From Bolinopsis microptera (taxonomy: Eukaryota > Ctenophora > Tentaculata > Lobata > Bolinopsidae): a DNA stretch of 64,000 bases. Shown in pieces: positions 24,401 to 38,574 of the stretch. Below the pieces are notes generated by a model that was given only the letters and a program-made list of their open reading frames with translations, did no database searches and was not told the origin of the DNA. The position numbers and the translations under genes were made by a program. The stretch lies in NCBI RefSeq assembly GCF_026151205.1, contig NC_087080.1, positions 15,635,337 through 15,699,336 of the forward strand, read 5' to 3'. Numbering within the stretch: the stretch's first letter is position 1; the number at the start of each line of letters is the position of its first letter.

Positions 24401-27400
24401 ATAGGCCCCACTCTCCAGTACTCAGCAGTCATGTCTTATAGTCCCCACTCTCCAGTATTCAGCAGTCATGTCTTATAGTCCCCACTCTCCAGTACTCAGC
24501 AGTCATGTCTTATAGTCCCCACTCTCCAGTACTCAGCAGTCATGTCTTATAGTCCCAACTCTCCAGCACTAAGCAGTCATGCCTTATAGTCCCCACTCTC
24601 CAGTACTCAGCAGTCATGTCTTCTACTATATAGTCCCCACCCTTCAGCACTCAACAGTCATGTCTTATAGTCCCCACCCTTCAGCACTCAACAGTCATGT
24701 CTTATAGTCCCCACTCTCCAGTACTCAACAGTCATGTCTTATAGTCCCCACTCTCCAGTACTCAGCAGTCATGTCTTCTACTTTATAGTCCCACTCTCCA
24801 GTACTCAGCAGTCATGTCTTCTAGTCCCCACTTTTCAGCACTCAGCAGTCATTTCTTACATTTCCCACATATTGTAGTGTCATATTGACCACTATTAATA
24901 TATGTGCCAGTTGAGGACTCATAAGTAGTTTAAACAGTCGAAACAGATATTTTAAAGTTATAGCTGTAGAAATTACTGCTTTGATTTCCCGATAAATTTA
25001 ATAAAACGTAGTTAATTATACGTTTTATGTGATTGTGAACAATTTTGATCAAAAAATATTTTTGAAATTTTTGAAAATTTTCATATTAATTGATTAATTA
25101 ATTATATAATCTAAAAGTTGTTCTCTTTTATTTTTAAACACACTGGTCCAACCTAGAGTATTCTACGACATCCAGAAGTCGAATGCATTTGCTTATTTGT
25201 TATTGGCCTAGTTGACTATTTATCATTTTATATTCTATCGCAGTATCGTAGTACCGCAATCTCTGATAAATCCATGATAACACTCAATAATACCTGATAG
25301 CGGCTGTTCTCAATATATTACACAAAACGGACCCCTCAGGGTGTCAACGTTGCCATATCAACCATGGAAATGTAGCGGTAGCCCTACTCTATAGTTTACT
25401 AAACTCGAATAATACAGCCATCTGATTGGGTATTATTATAATAGGAGCATCACGTATTCTGGTAATTGTAGTGCCAGAAATAAACACCTGATATTAGCAG
25501 TTCCGTTTACCGTTTACGATAAGCTCGCTATCTTGCATTATCTTATATTTATCTGTCGCCGTAGTTGCGATAAGCCACTGCTTGAATACGTTTGTCGACC
25601 AATAACATTTCCGGAAAGACCCCCACGTGACATCTCTGTTTTGTCATTGGAGTGTAGGTAGCACATTATCAGTATCGCAGTGGCTTTCAAATTTGTTCGT
25701 TGCCCTAATCTCTTGTGCTGCTAATTCTAAATAATTTGCTTTCGTTATCTCAACAATTGACAACCATCATTTATTCTTTAATATACACTCAGTTTGTTTT
25801 ATAAAGACGATTAATTTTGGCGAAGGCTTCACCGTATTTAATTTTGCTGGTAGAAGTAAGGTCAGCGTGTGAAATGTGCTTTATTACATCTGATCTATTT
25901 TTAGACTTGTTGTGGCGTCTTTAATTTTTAAATCTTGAATTTTTGTCGTTTTTAATTTTTGTTCATTTGAAGGCTCCGTCTTTATCAAGGGCGTCTTTAA
26001 AAAACAATCTGAGTGTAGTCCTCAAATTTCATTTCCCGTTTATATTTTATGTTCCTGTATACATTTCCCGTCCCTATTTAATTTTCCCGTTTATATTTAA
26101 TTTTCCTGTTTACATTTCCCGTTGTACAGTTCCCATTTATAATAATTGATTAGAAGTTAGCTTGAGGCCAATGAGTCATAAGTGCCGAAACGTCGATTAT
26201 TGTTATTTAATTTTCACCAGTTATTATTTGCCTTATTTCACTTTATGTGTCGAGAGCCGTTATGCTCCCTACTAAACACTATAATGCATTATAAAATACA
26301 AATTACATGCTTCATAATATTATGCACTAGTCCAATTTCAAAATCTGCACTGGATATCTTACACATCCACTCAGGATATAATTAATACACTAAACACTTA
26401 GCATAAATAAAATATCGGTACTTATTGGCGTGAACAGAATTATCAATCAATGTAAATACTAAATAAATAATTTCACGATCAAATAGATAAAGAAGATAAC
26501 TGGTGGTATTGACGATAATAAAGTTAAACAAGTAAGAACCAGTACTGTATAATCGCACCAGTTTAAACAACCCAATGCGAAAGGTGTCTGTTGTAACGCA
26601 TTATCGAATACAACAAAACACTCTGCATTAACAGTACTACCCATGTACTGGATAATCATTCCAACTATTCTAAATATCATAGCAAAACTCATACATCCTC
26701 TTGCTAGTGTTGCTGGAATGTAAAGTAAATATGCCTCCAAACTGCCTTCTTTCTCCTTAATTAACTTAAAATCATTAAAACCTGACTTTAATATCCCTAT
26801 AACCGGTAAAATATAAATTAGTGCAGTCACAACGTCCTTGGCTACCAGAAACCAAGGAGGGTTATTAATAATAAATTTATCTACAAAAAAGTATTCTAAT
26901 ATTAACTCAGGTGCATCTTCTAACAATAATTTAACAGATACAGCTAACAATGTAAATAACACCACCTCGTTGTGTTCCTCCTCTCATTCTTGTTATTCTG
27001 CACAATAACAAGATAACAGAGAGCAACTATCACACTTTTAATAGCACCTAAACATGCAAATCCTAATATACTATTATTAACGTGAGTATTTCTGTAAATT
27101 AAGGGATCTATTAACTCACCACGCTCTAGTTTATAAAAATAATACGTGTCAAACAAAACGTCCACCATATCCCATAAAATAGCAATTATTGGTAAAATAA
27201 TAAGTTGTGAAATTAAAAGTTTATGTGCACAACGTAATGGTAAAGTTATACATCCGAGGATCTGCCTACGTTTTATAAATCCTTTAACATCACCTTTTGT
27301 TACTTTTATCTCCTTAATACTTATTATTTCCTCTTTAAATAAATTAGCTACTTCACCGTTAATGTAAAACTTACTGTATTGTTTTGATTCCTTCTTTTTA

Positions 27401-30400
27401 AGTATAATTATTTCCTCTTTCAATAAATTATCTTCTATATCTTTGTAATCTGTCTCTTTTTTGTTTAAAAACTTCACTTTAAGTTCTGTCACAAGTAACT
27501 CTCTTTTAATCTTCCCATACTGGGCACTCCCTAAATGTTTCTTAGCGTACAATAGATCAGTGTTTCTCCTGTACGTGTCCTTAATATCTGTCCAGGGGTT
27601 TTATAACCTAATTTAATTCTAATAACAAGATACAACACAAACATTACCACAGTGAATAGGACAGGTACTATCATAGCAAATATTGCTCCTGTCTCACTCA
27701 CACGTGGTGTCCACGCAACCGTAACATTGCAGAGCGTGTTGCCAGCTACTGTTACACATGTTCCGTTCTTTGTTGTGTTACCTGAGGGGTAAAACAATTA
27801 TCAGTTTATTATATTAAACAATAAACTTAATTGTTATTATTTTTTTTGTACTTAATTTTTTAAATTTTTTTTATTTAATTTTATTTTTTTTATTTTTTTA
27901 TTTTTTAGATTTTTATCTTTTTAGAATTTTTTTTTCATTTTTTAAAAATTTTCATTCATAGGAATTTTTTTCCATTTTTTAGGATGCCCCTTTCAAAATC
28001 AATGGTGCTCGTGAGTGTCAGTACTCAGTATTTGTCGCCCACCAAGCTCTTGCTGGTTTAATTTTGTTCAATAAAGTTTTACAACATGTGTAGATTACAC
28101 GTCGTACAATACTGTACCCTTCAGAAATTAGATAAACCGTTTCAAAATGAGTAAAGGAGGGCGGATAATGTACGTTAATGATTAACTTGGAACTGAGTCA
28201 TCCGAACTAAATATTTCCAACAATAAATAAATCCTTAATCCCACGAGGACTTACAGACTGGGCAGCATTGATCCTGAGTTTTGATCAGTTTATCAGGTTC
28301 ACATTCATTGGTCTCGTCACATGCCAATCTGTCACATTCAACGTTGTTTCTTCCTGTCAAAACAACAGATTCACAAACCAGTTATAATGTAATCTGATCC
28401 ATTAGTATTTAGTACGGACAAATCCGTCTGAAAAATGGAGTTGCTAACACGAGAAGCTTTCTAGTATAGGAATTTTTACGTTTAGATTAGAGTTCCATTA
28501 GATGCCCTTTATGGCTGACAAAACATGTTATGGCCAATTTTTACCACGTCTCTTGTTTGTCAAATATCTTTAGTTGTGGACATCGTAGAAAGTTGCAGAT
28601 TAATCGAGGGTGTCTAAATTATCAATTAGAAACACTTTTTTAAACAATTTTAACGTCAGATAATCAGTTAATTGGATAATTAACCAATTAGCTAATGACC
28701 AACAAATTCTCATTGGCTTTGAAGAAGATCGGAATTGATTTAAAACCGGAGAAAAGCAGTTTTTAGAGAAACGTCGAAATTCTTTCACTTAAAAATGTTT
28801 CTTACCTGGGGACCCCACGACCCCTGGCTGATATTGTTCATAAATACCGATACAAGCTGCGGCAGACTGACAGACTGAGCGCCGCCCATTAAAATTTCGA
28901 GAAAATATATATTTTACCAAAATAGATATAATTGCATGAAACGTGGAGTAAAATGGTAATTATGAGAGCTTTGAATTTTAACACTGTCTTATTGATTCTG
29001 ACCACAAAAGAATTGATCGACCTGATAAAAGGATTTGAAAAAAGTTCAATTTTTCCCATCACCCTTTATCTAGTAAGATTATACACTATATAATGTCATA
29101 ATATATATTGTTTTATTATATGTGATATGATGTCTTGTGAGTTATACTGGTGTCGTGTGTATTCTAAATATTGACAGTAATATTCTAAACTAAACTCTAA
29201 ACTCTATTCAGATCTGATAAATACCTTGTAATATTCCCAGTGTAAGTTCGTTAAAAACAGCTCCAGATCCTTGCAACTTCTTTACATCTGTGTTATCTAA
29301 TGAATAATATTTTATTACTAACAAAGTTAGAATGAGGAGAAATACGTAAAGAATATACTGCAGAAATCAAAATTGATAGCTTAGATAATAGATATCATGG
29401 TTTCGTGATATGGATAAATTAATACACTTCACTTCTAAACATCAGAAAACATGAAAGAATTAGAGTATACTGTTTTAAATCTAAGAAAATCGGTTTCATT
29501 ATAGCTTAACATCTGATGTTGGTTAAAATTTGCAATAGAACCAACCTATGAAGCAGTCCATATTAGCGGCTTTAATGTTTACCAAACGGGTTGCTCCTCT
29601 ACCATACTTCCGACTCTTACACCAGCACCAGTTGACTTGTTTCAAACTAATACTCCCTTTGTAAACGATCGCGAAAGCTTCACAATTTGTCATATTTAGA
29701 CACCTAGTAGGACGAGAAGTCAAATTTAGTAAAACTATAAGGGGCCGGGGCCAAACGTAACACTTCATACCTTGGCCCCAAAGTTACATCTTAATGTCCG
29801 TTCAAATTTTGGTGGAAGTCCTAAGTAAGTAAGTAGATTTATAAACATTATGTAGGTTCGCGTTTTCGGTCAAATAACGTCCAATAAGGTACCTGTTATA
29901 ACAGTCCGCGATTCCAGAAGAGTTCCCCTCGTGTATATCGTATCCTCCAAAGTCTGTATCCACGTGCATACACTGCCAGTCTAGGAGAGTTACCAGTAGT
30001 TATAATACAATAATACCTTGGCTGTTGAGTGCTACCCGCGATAAATCCCGACGCTTTAGCGGAGGGACCGCGGGGCACGAAGCCACACCAAGGTGTTATA
30101 TGTTATAATTTTTTCCGGTTTCTGTGTTACCTTAAGGCCGGAATAAATTTGGTAAATGTTGGTTACAAAAATTTGGTTACCATAATTTTAGTCACAAATT
30201 TTGCAAATTTTTAGTCTACAACTGTTTTAGTCACATTTTTCGACTTTTCGAGACCATTTTTCATTCCATTTATTTAATTTTTCCATTGCTTAATAGCTAG
30301 CTTTTTTTCTATTTCGCACATATTATTATAACATATAGTTTTAATACTTTCAACACTACTATATAACAAATAATTTGAGTGCTATGTAACCTGGCAGTAA

Positions 30401-33400
30401 CGTTGTAAAGGACTTTGAGGGGGTCTGTAGTCCCCCCGCATAGTATGTTTGTGTTTCACTGATTTGTAAACTGAAGACGTAAATATAGCAGCGGTTTTTA
30501 TGGTTAAATTCTAGAAGGGGTCGTTTTACATAATTACTTCAATTAGTTAAACTAAATGCATATATATACTGCCTGATGGGAAAAGGAAGTAAGATAATGT
30601 GAAAGCATAAAAGCGGTTGATTACACGTGTAATAGTCAAAGTAGTACCAGCAGTTACCAGTAGTTACCAGCAGTTACCAACTTAGTTACCAGACATATTT
30701 GATTTGACTCATATTTGGTTTACTCCCGTTATGGTAATCATGTGAATTTGCGGCCTGATATAAATATCGAAAAAGGAAAAGAAATTTCTTTGATTGACAC
30801 AAGATACAACAGCTATGTTAAACACATTTTTCATGATAATATTGTTCAATTATCAACGTTTTAGTAGATTTTCTTCATAATCATAGATCCTATGAGCCTT
30901 GAAATTAGCGGTATTTACTTAGATTGTTACCTAGTTTGCTAGTGTATTGCTTGCTTCTCTCACGTATAGAGTGAGATGCTCGAAAAGAGCGCCGCGCATA
31001 AGGATAGGCACGCCTGGTAACATAGGCTGTAAAACTACTGTAATACTACCTTTCGTGAAACTACAAGTTAAATTTACCGGACTTAGCGTAGAGAGTGACC
31101 GGCAACTTTTCTCTCTGGAAAGTAGTCGAGTATCCCTCATTTGTAATATCCACTTGGTATTCGTAACTCTCACCCTCTTTTAGCGGTGATCTCAGATTTT
31201 TTGTAAACTGAATTTAATATTGAGCGTGAGTTTTTTGCAAAATTAGTTATCTAGGTTAATTTTGGAATGAAATTCAATCATCAAATTTCACCATCGTATC
31301 AAACGAATATTGTTTCTGTTTGTATAATATGATCTTAAACCTTGGTTCTGTCATTTCCACAAGTAACAGTGAGACCATCTGTAGCTACAGCTAAGTAGAA
31401 AGCTGTTAAATCAGCTTCAGTCAAGAACTTTATCACTCCCTCTTTAGAACTGTTAAATTGGGCCCTAAAAATGTATACCATAAATTTTATAATCTTTGTA
31501 CTTTCAATCAAAAATTTGAGTGCTCAAAAGTGACAGTTTAATTCTCCGATGTTTAGAAATCTAATAATATTAACAAGTATTCCTTAAAAGGGCAAGATGC
31601 TTACCTGACGTTAAGCTGAGACCCTGTAACAAGACTGTCAATATTGGTTGTTTTAGCAACGCTCAGCGTGTTTTGATCTTCTGTCCATGTTATCACTCCA
31701 GTTGCTGAAAAATAGTTTATGAGTGGTCGCTCGAATAAATTCCTGATGAATCATGAAATGAGTCACCACTTATGAAGGAACTACACATTCCAGAGACAAA
31801 ATAAATAATGTAAAGTTGAAAATACCTGATCCGAGGATGGCAGCTGTTGCAGTGAACCATAATACAAAAATCCACATGTTCTTATGATAAATCAATATCA
31901 ATTACTTCTTGCCATAACTTTTGCTGAATATTAGACGTTGTATGGAAAACCGCATATTCTTATAGTTAAAGTTATGTAAACAAAATCAGCTATAAGGACA
32001 CGTTCATTTGAGTTTGAGGATATTGGTAAATATAAGTGACCCTATTAAAAGGCACAGTGTAGTTGACTTTGTCACACTATGAAATTACTTAAACCCTTGA
32101 TGGTTAGGATAATCGTCTCATCCTCTAGGCTAACTTTGTCACATAACGATATCTTAATCAGGTGATAAGATATCGCTTAAATACGGCCGGCACGGAAATG
32201 GTTACATTGTCACACTATAAACATGTGACGGAGTAAATATGGACCCCTTGCTGCCGTTTTTGACCAAATTTTTGAGTGTCTAGTTGATTGGATGGGTACA
32301 TATGACCATTACCTACATATTTGACGACTTTTTTCGTTAGATGGTGCATTCAGGTTTACTCTGTCACACATTAAAGAAAATATGTGATGAATGTTTAGGG
32401 CACCCTGATAAGCAATGCTGAGTAGTGTAAGTTTATTTGATGGCCTGGAAGTGCTGGGAATTGTTATTATATCATATAGTCGTAAGAAATTAAAACACAG
32501 AAGGCACAACCAAGCTTACTTTGTCACATAATCTTGATAATATCTGAACATGTGTGAAATTGAACAAATAATGATATACCTGCTTAAACCCCTTATATTA
32601 TACGTACTATGGATCAAACAACACTGCTAGTACCATGCACCAGTCACATAAATCATTATCAGGTGGTAATATGTTAACAGTGTCACAATTAAACTACCGC
32701 TACATGGTCAAAAATAGGGTAATTTCGTCACAACAAATTATTATAACTCTGTTAGCTCCTTGCTGGCAAAATAACTAGTTTATCGAAATTTTTATGATGA
32801 TAAAGTTACATAGTATTCTAATAGAAGTATAGTTCTTCAAAATAGGGGCAAGACATGTTTACTTTGTCACATCAGTTATTATAAGAGTTAGGTAATCGTC
32901 ATCATGATCAGATTAAAAGATATTTTTCGTAGTTTGGATCGATTAATACTTTAATATACCTGTAATAAATCCTATGCCAATTTTAACACACTATCTTGAT
33001 ACTGTTGGGGCAGGGAAATTTAATTTTGTCACATTTTCAATGTCTTTGACAAATTAATCTAAATTTTAAAAATTGAGTTCTTATGTTCTGGACAATATTC
33101 TTCCAATCGTTTCTGAAATAATGTTGAATTCTAATAGAGTTATAGATCTTCAAAATAGGGGCAAGACATGTTTACTTTGTCACATCAGTTATTATAAGAG
33201 TTAGGTAATCGTCATCACATTAACATATATTTTTTGTAGTTTGGATTGATTTATATAGGTAATAATTAATAAAGCAGCTTATGCTAATTTTTACACACTA
33301 TCTTGAAATTGTTGGGGCATGAAAAGTTAATTATGTCACATTTTTAGTGACTTTGACAAATTTAACCTAAAATTGTTAAACTTAAGCTCTGATGTTCTGG

Positions 33401-36400
33401 ACAATATTCTAATAGAGGTGTAGAATATAGATCTTCAAAATAGGGGCAAGACATGTTTACTTTGTCACATCAGTTATTATAAGAGTTATTATAAGAGACT
33501 ATTTCATTCTATAATCATTGTTTTTAATCTATTTACGATTTCGTATAATTTTTTGTGACAATGTAAACATCAACTGATCTTAACTTGCATCAACTACATT
33601 GTCATCATATAAAATTTTCCCGCCTTTCAAACCAAAATCAGATATAAATTATTCGCCCAAAATTTTAAATTTCATATATTGTGACAGAATTAACCTCATT
33701 TCCCAATAACCAAGTGCCTGTATTAGCTAACTATTCAAAACAACATATTTTAGGGCTATGCTTGGTAAAGCAACCCTAAAATAATGAGTTGAAAGGGTTT
33801 TTAGGACACCTCCCAGTAGAATAGAGGTATGGTATCATGAGTGTGACAAAGTTACCCAAATATTGCCTTGTAACCGTTCGATCCGTGCCCATTAACCAAT
33901 GTTGTATCATAATTGTTAGATAGACCTAATTTACTATATTTCAGACCAAGGAATGATAATTAGACAACTGCAGTTAACTAAGTCACACAAAATGTGACAT
34001 TTGAAACATTATAGTACCTAACAACAATAGATTTTCTTTCTGAGCGGTGCATATGGGACTATGGGTGACGTGGCTAACGTTCAGAACTTCGAACTGCAAA
34101 AAAGGTCTTCTCTCTTCTCTCTTTTTTCCCCTCTCTCTCCCCTTTTTCTTTTCTCTCTTCCCCTTCCTCTCTCTTTCTTCTCTTTTTTCTTTTTTAAAAC
34201 CTCTCTCTCCCCTCTCTCTCTTCTCCCCCTCTTTTCTCTCTTCTCTTCCCCCTTTTCCTCTCCCCTTTTTTTCCCCTTCTCTTCTCTCCTCTCTCTTCTC
34301 TCCTCTTCTTCTTTCTCCTCTCTCTCTTCTCTTTCCCTTGCATGGGTGATGAGTTTTTCCCTATGTTTTTGTTTTTTTAATGAGTTTTGGGAAAATCGCA
34401 CAGATTTAAAATTTTTAAAGGTTTTAACGTTTCTTTTTTAAATTTTTTTTTTAAACCCAGTTTTTGAGGGCGGATGAAAAAGAGCAAAAACCAGGGGTAC
34501 CCCTTTAAAAGAAGTGATGAAATACGGGTATAGTAGCCCATTCTTTACCAAGTAACCCACACGTATACCCACTCAATCTCAGGTATACTCCCGTCAAAAC
34601 CTCACAAAGAAACAGATGCACTTTATTATTATTGGGGGGGGGGGCCAAAGGATATTTGTAGATATTTGTAAATGTACCCTTTTTTTCGTAAAATTATCCA
34701 TTGAAAAAATTATCTAAAAAATATTACATTTATCTCAAAAAATGTATAAAAATTTTGTGGTTTCTTATCCATTACATGTTTTATTTTTTGGGTTTCCAGA
34801 AAGTTTCTAGAAATTTTAATACATGTTTTAAAAATCCCTAAATTTGGGGTTTCCCAAAAATTTGATTAAATACTATAATTTCATCAAAGGAAAAACCCCT
34901 AATGCTTCCCAAAATTTTTTCCTCAGTGCTTTGAATCTAAAGGGCCCGCCCCCAAGACCCTTCACTTTTTCTGGATTGTCCTGTTTACTATTTTTTTTTT
35001 GAGAGAAGGATTTCACCCAAGGACTTTTTTGAAGGGAGTACCCATTTTTTTAGTAAAGGTTTTCCCTTAGGGAAAGTTTTTTTTTTCCGGTTTTCAAATT
35101 TAACGATATTTGTCATTTATAACTTGGCAGCTTTTTTAAAGATTGAAATTTTAATTGCGATGGATCTTTCTCTATCCCCTTTTTTTCTGCAAAGTAAAAA
35201 ACCATACCTACTAGGATCTGATGCTAATGAAAACTCTTTGCTTGGTTTTCGAACGGGGAAATTTTTTGCTGGTCGCCGCCAAATTCAAATGCCATAACTT
35301 TAGCATACGGCTGCAAAGAAAAAAAATTTTTCGTAGAGCTCGCTTTTGGGCAGATGACATGAAGCCATGCCCTTTCCCCTGGACGCAGTATTTTGGGGGA
35401 AAAGAATTTCCCCACTAAAACCGGACAGGGAAAAATGATACGAAGGGGCCCAAATTTGATTCAAGTGGACATCAAAATAAAATAGTTTGAAAAAAACCCA
35501 TGGAACGGGGTTTAACCGGGGGCTGTCGGGGAACGAGGGTAAAATTCAAGTTCCCCTTCCCTGAAAAATTTTTTGAAGATGAAAAAATCACCCGATTGAA
35601 TGGGGGAGGATAAAAATGACCCTGCAGAGTTGACTGAGTGTGAATGATGAAGGGGGATTTCCCCCCTTGCAGGATGTTTACTTATAAAATGTTAAAACCG
35701 GGGGAAAACAGTTTCCCGGGGGGCCCCGGGCAAACTGGGGTCGCACAACCCTCTTCGGAACGATGGGAATGATGGGAGAAACCCCTTTTGTTTGGAACGG
35801 GGGAAAAACAATTTTGGGGATTTTGATCAGCTTTGATCAAAAAAGGGGATGAGAGAGTTAAAATTTTCATGTTTTTTCGGGGGAAACCAAAAATGTTACG
35901 GGAAATAACTTTTTAGTGGTTCATCCCCCTTTTTTCCTTCTAAATGTTCCTACTCATCTTCCTCATTGACACCCTCCTTTTATATCCCCTCAACCCCCCT
36001 TTTGGGAGGGGGGGGGGGGTTTTTTAGCTCCTTTCGTTTCAAGAAAGCGAAGCTGGGGGATTTCAAATTCATGTTTTTCCGGGGTGGGGTTTAAAGTTTT
36101 TTTGGGCAAAAAATTCTCCAGAAAAAGTTTGATTCCCTGCAGGACGGCTCAAGATAAATTCATACTAATTTCACAAAGCAATGTTTCCTTGCCCAATGGG
36201 GTGTTTACGAAAAAAGTCAACCACATGCTCCTTCTCCTCCTTGGCCCTCTTCCTCCCCCCAAGCCTCCCCCCCTTCCTTTATCCCCCTTTCCCCTCCTCC
36301 TCCCCCTCCCCCTCCTCCCCCTTCCCCCTCCTCCTCCTCCTCATCCCCTCCCCTCCTCCCCCTCCTCAGTCCTTCTCCTCCTTTCCTTTCCTTCTCAGCC

Positions 36401-38537
36401 CTTTCCCAACCTCCCCTCCCCCCTCTTAAAATACCCTCCTCCGCATTTCCGGAGGGGAACAAAAAATGTTAGGGAAAAATGCTTTTAGATGGTTCATCCC
36501 CCTTTCACCCTTTCCCTCAGGGTTCCAAATCATCCTTTTCCCTCATCCTGAACCCTCCCCTTATAAACCTCCTCAGATCTCCTCTTCCTGTCCTTTTTTC
36601 CCCTTTCCTTTCCTCACCCTTTCCACCTTTTTTCCCAGTTCCTCTTCCTAAAGCCCCTTCCTCAGTAAACCTTTTTCCCTCCTCTCCCCTCGTACCCGGA
36701 AAATTACATTGTACATTTTCCTTCTCGTCCCCCTTTTCCCCCCCATCTGAAACCTCCTCCCCCCAGAAAGGGGGCCCTTTTTCCCGGCCCTCCTCCCCCT
36801 AATCTTCCTCCTCATTCCCCCCCCTCCTAACTTTTCCCTCCTCAGTCCCCCTCCTCCTAATCTTCCCCCTCGGCCCCCCCTTTTTAACTCTTACCCTCTT
36901 TCCCCCCTCCCCCAAAACTCTTCCCCCTCTTCCCCCTTCTAACCCCTTTCCTTCTCTTCCCCTTCCTCCCAATCCTTCCCTCCCCTCGGGCCTCCTAAAA
37001 CTCCTCCCCCCAGTCACGAATTTTCATTTCCCTTTCAGTCCCCCGGGTTTTTTCCCCAAATCCGCATCTCTTCCCCAAAAGGGGGAAAAAAACCCGGCCT
37101 TTAAACGGTTAAAAACGGACAAAAAACTCCAGGGAAAAATAACATTTAGATGCCCCTCCTCCCCTTCCCCCTCCCCCCCTTTCCCCCCATCACCCCCGAA
37201 ATCCTCCACCCCCTCCAAAAGTCCTCCTCCCATTCCCCCCCCATTCCTCCTTCTTCCAAGCCCATTTCCCCTTTCTACTCACCCCCTTCCCCCAAGTCCC
37301 CCTCCTTCTCAGCCCTATGTTCCCCTGATTATTTTCCCCCCTTTTTCCCTCAGTCCCCTAAAACCCCCCCCCCCTCCCCCCTCCTTTCGGGTTCCTCTTT
37401 TTCCCCGTCCCCCCCTCAGTTATCCTTTCCTCCTCAGTTCCCCTCGCCCCCCTTTGGGAAAGTTTCTTTCCATCCTCCGCCCCCCACCCGGGCAACGGAA
37501 AAAAAATGGCCAAAAAAGGGAAACAAAACTTTTAAAAAAAATAAAATTTAAAATGCCCCCCCTTCCCTCCCCTATTTTCCCTTCCCCTCCTCAGTTTTTC
37601 CCCTTTCCCCGGCCCTCCTCAACCCCCTCCCCCTTTCCCCCCTCACCCTCCCCCTCGGGTCCCCCCTTTCCCCTTAAAGTCCTTTCCTCGCCCCCCCTCC
37701 TGACCCCCAACCCTTTTCCTCCTGTCCCCCTTTTCCTAATTTCCCTCCTACCCCACCTCCTCCTTAATTTCCCCCTCCTAAATTTCCCCTCCTCCAACCC
37801 CTTCCCCCCTTTCAGTCCCCCCCCTTTGATTCTTCCTCCCCCGTCCCCTCCAAAACCTTCCCCCCAGTATTTTTTTTCCCCCTCACCCTTCCTTTTTCGG
37901 CCCTACGGGCCCTTGAGGTTTTTCCTCCCGGGCCCCTTTTCCCGCCCTTTCCCTCCCCCCAGTCCCCCCAAACCCCCCTCCACCCTTTCCTTTCCTTTTT
38001 TTCCCCCGTCCTCCTCCCCCTTTCATCTCCTTTCCCCCTTACCCTTTAATATGTACGCAAAACCCCTCATTTCTCATTTTAAAAACTTTTTTCCTTTTTT
38101 TTTCCTAATTACATGATGGGTTTTTTAAAAAGGGCTTTATAAAGGAAACCTCGGGCCACGGTAAAAAAAACACCCCACGGCTTCCCCCGGCCTCGGTTTA
38201 AACAAAGATGGCACCCCTGGGCCTGGGCAAATTAAAAAAAAAAAAAGTACCCCTGGGCCTGCCCTAACCCGATCGGGACCCTCATCCCCTCAATTTTCCC
38301 TTTCCTTAGTCCTCCCCCCACCCCTTTTCCTCCTTCCTTCCGCCTTCCTCCCTTTCCTTCTTCATCCCCTCCTCAGTTCCCCTTTCCCTTCCCTTCATCC
38401 CCCCCCCCCAAACAGTCCCCCTACCCCCTCTTCCCTTCCCCCCTTTCCATTTTTCAACGAACCTCTTTTATTTCCCTATTCAGGCGGGGCAGGGTTTGGG
38501 GAAGTCAGACTGCCCAGCAAGGATAAGTCAGAACTTT

Positions 38538-38574
<37 letters not shown>

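Noticed and set aside
22476-24865. CRISPR-like regular repeats
   Set aside because: Units are contiguous without unique spacers and the genome is eukaryotic.
34047-38116. Pro/Ser/Phe-rich open frames
   Set aside because: Low-complexity pyrimidine sequence with homopolymer runs, no domain or splice support.
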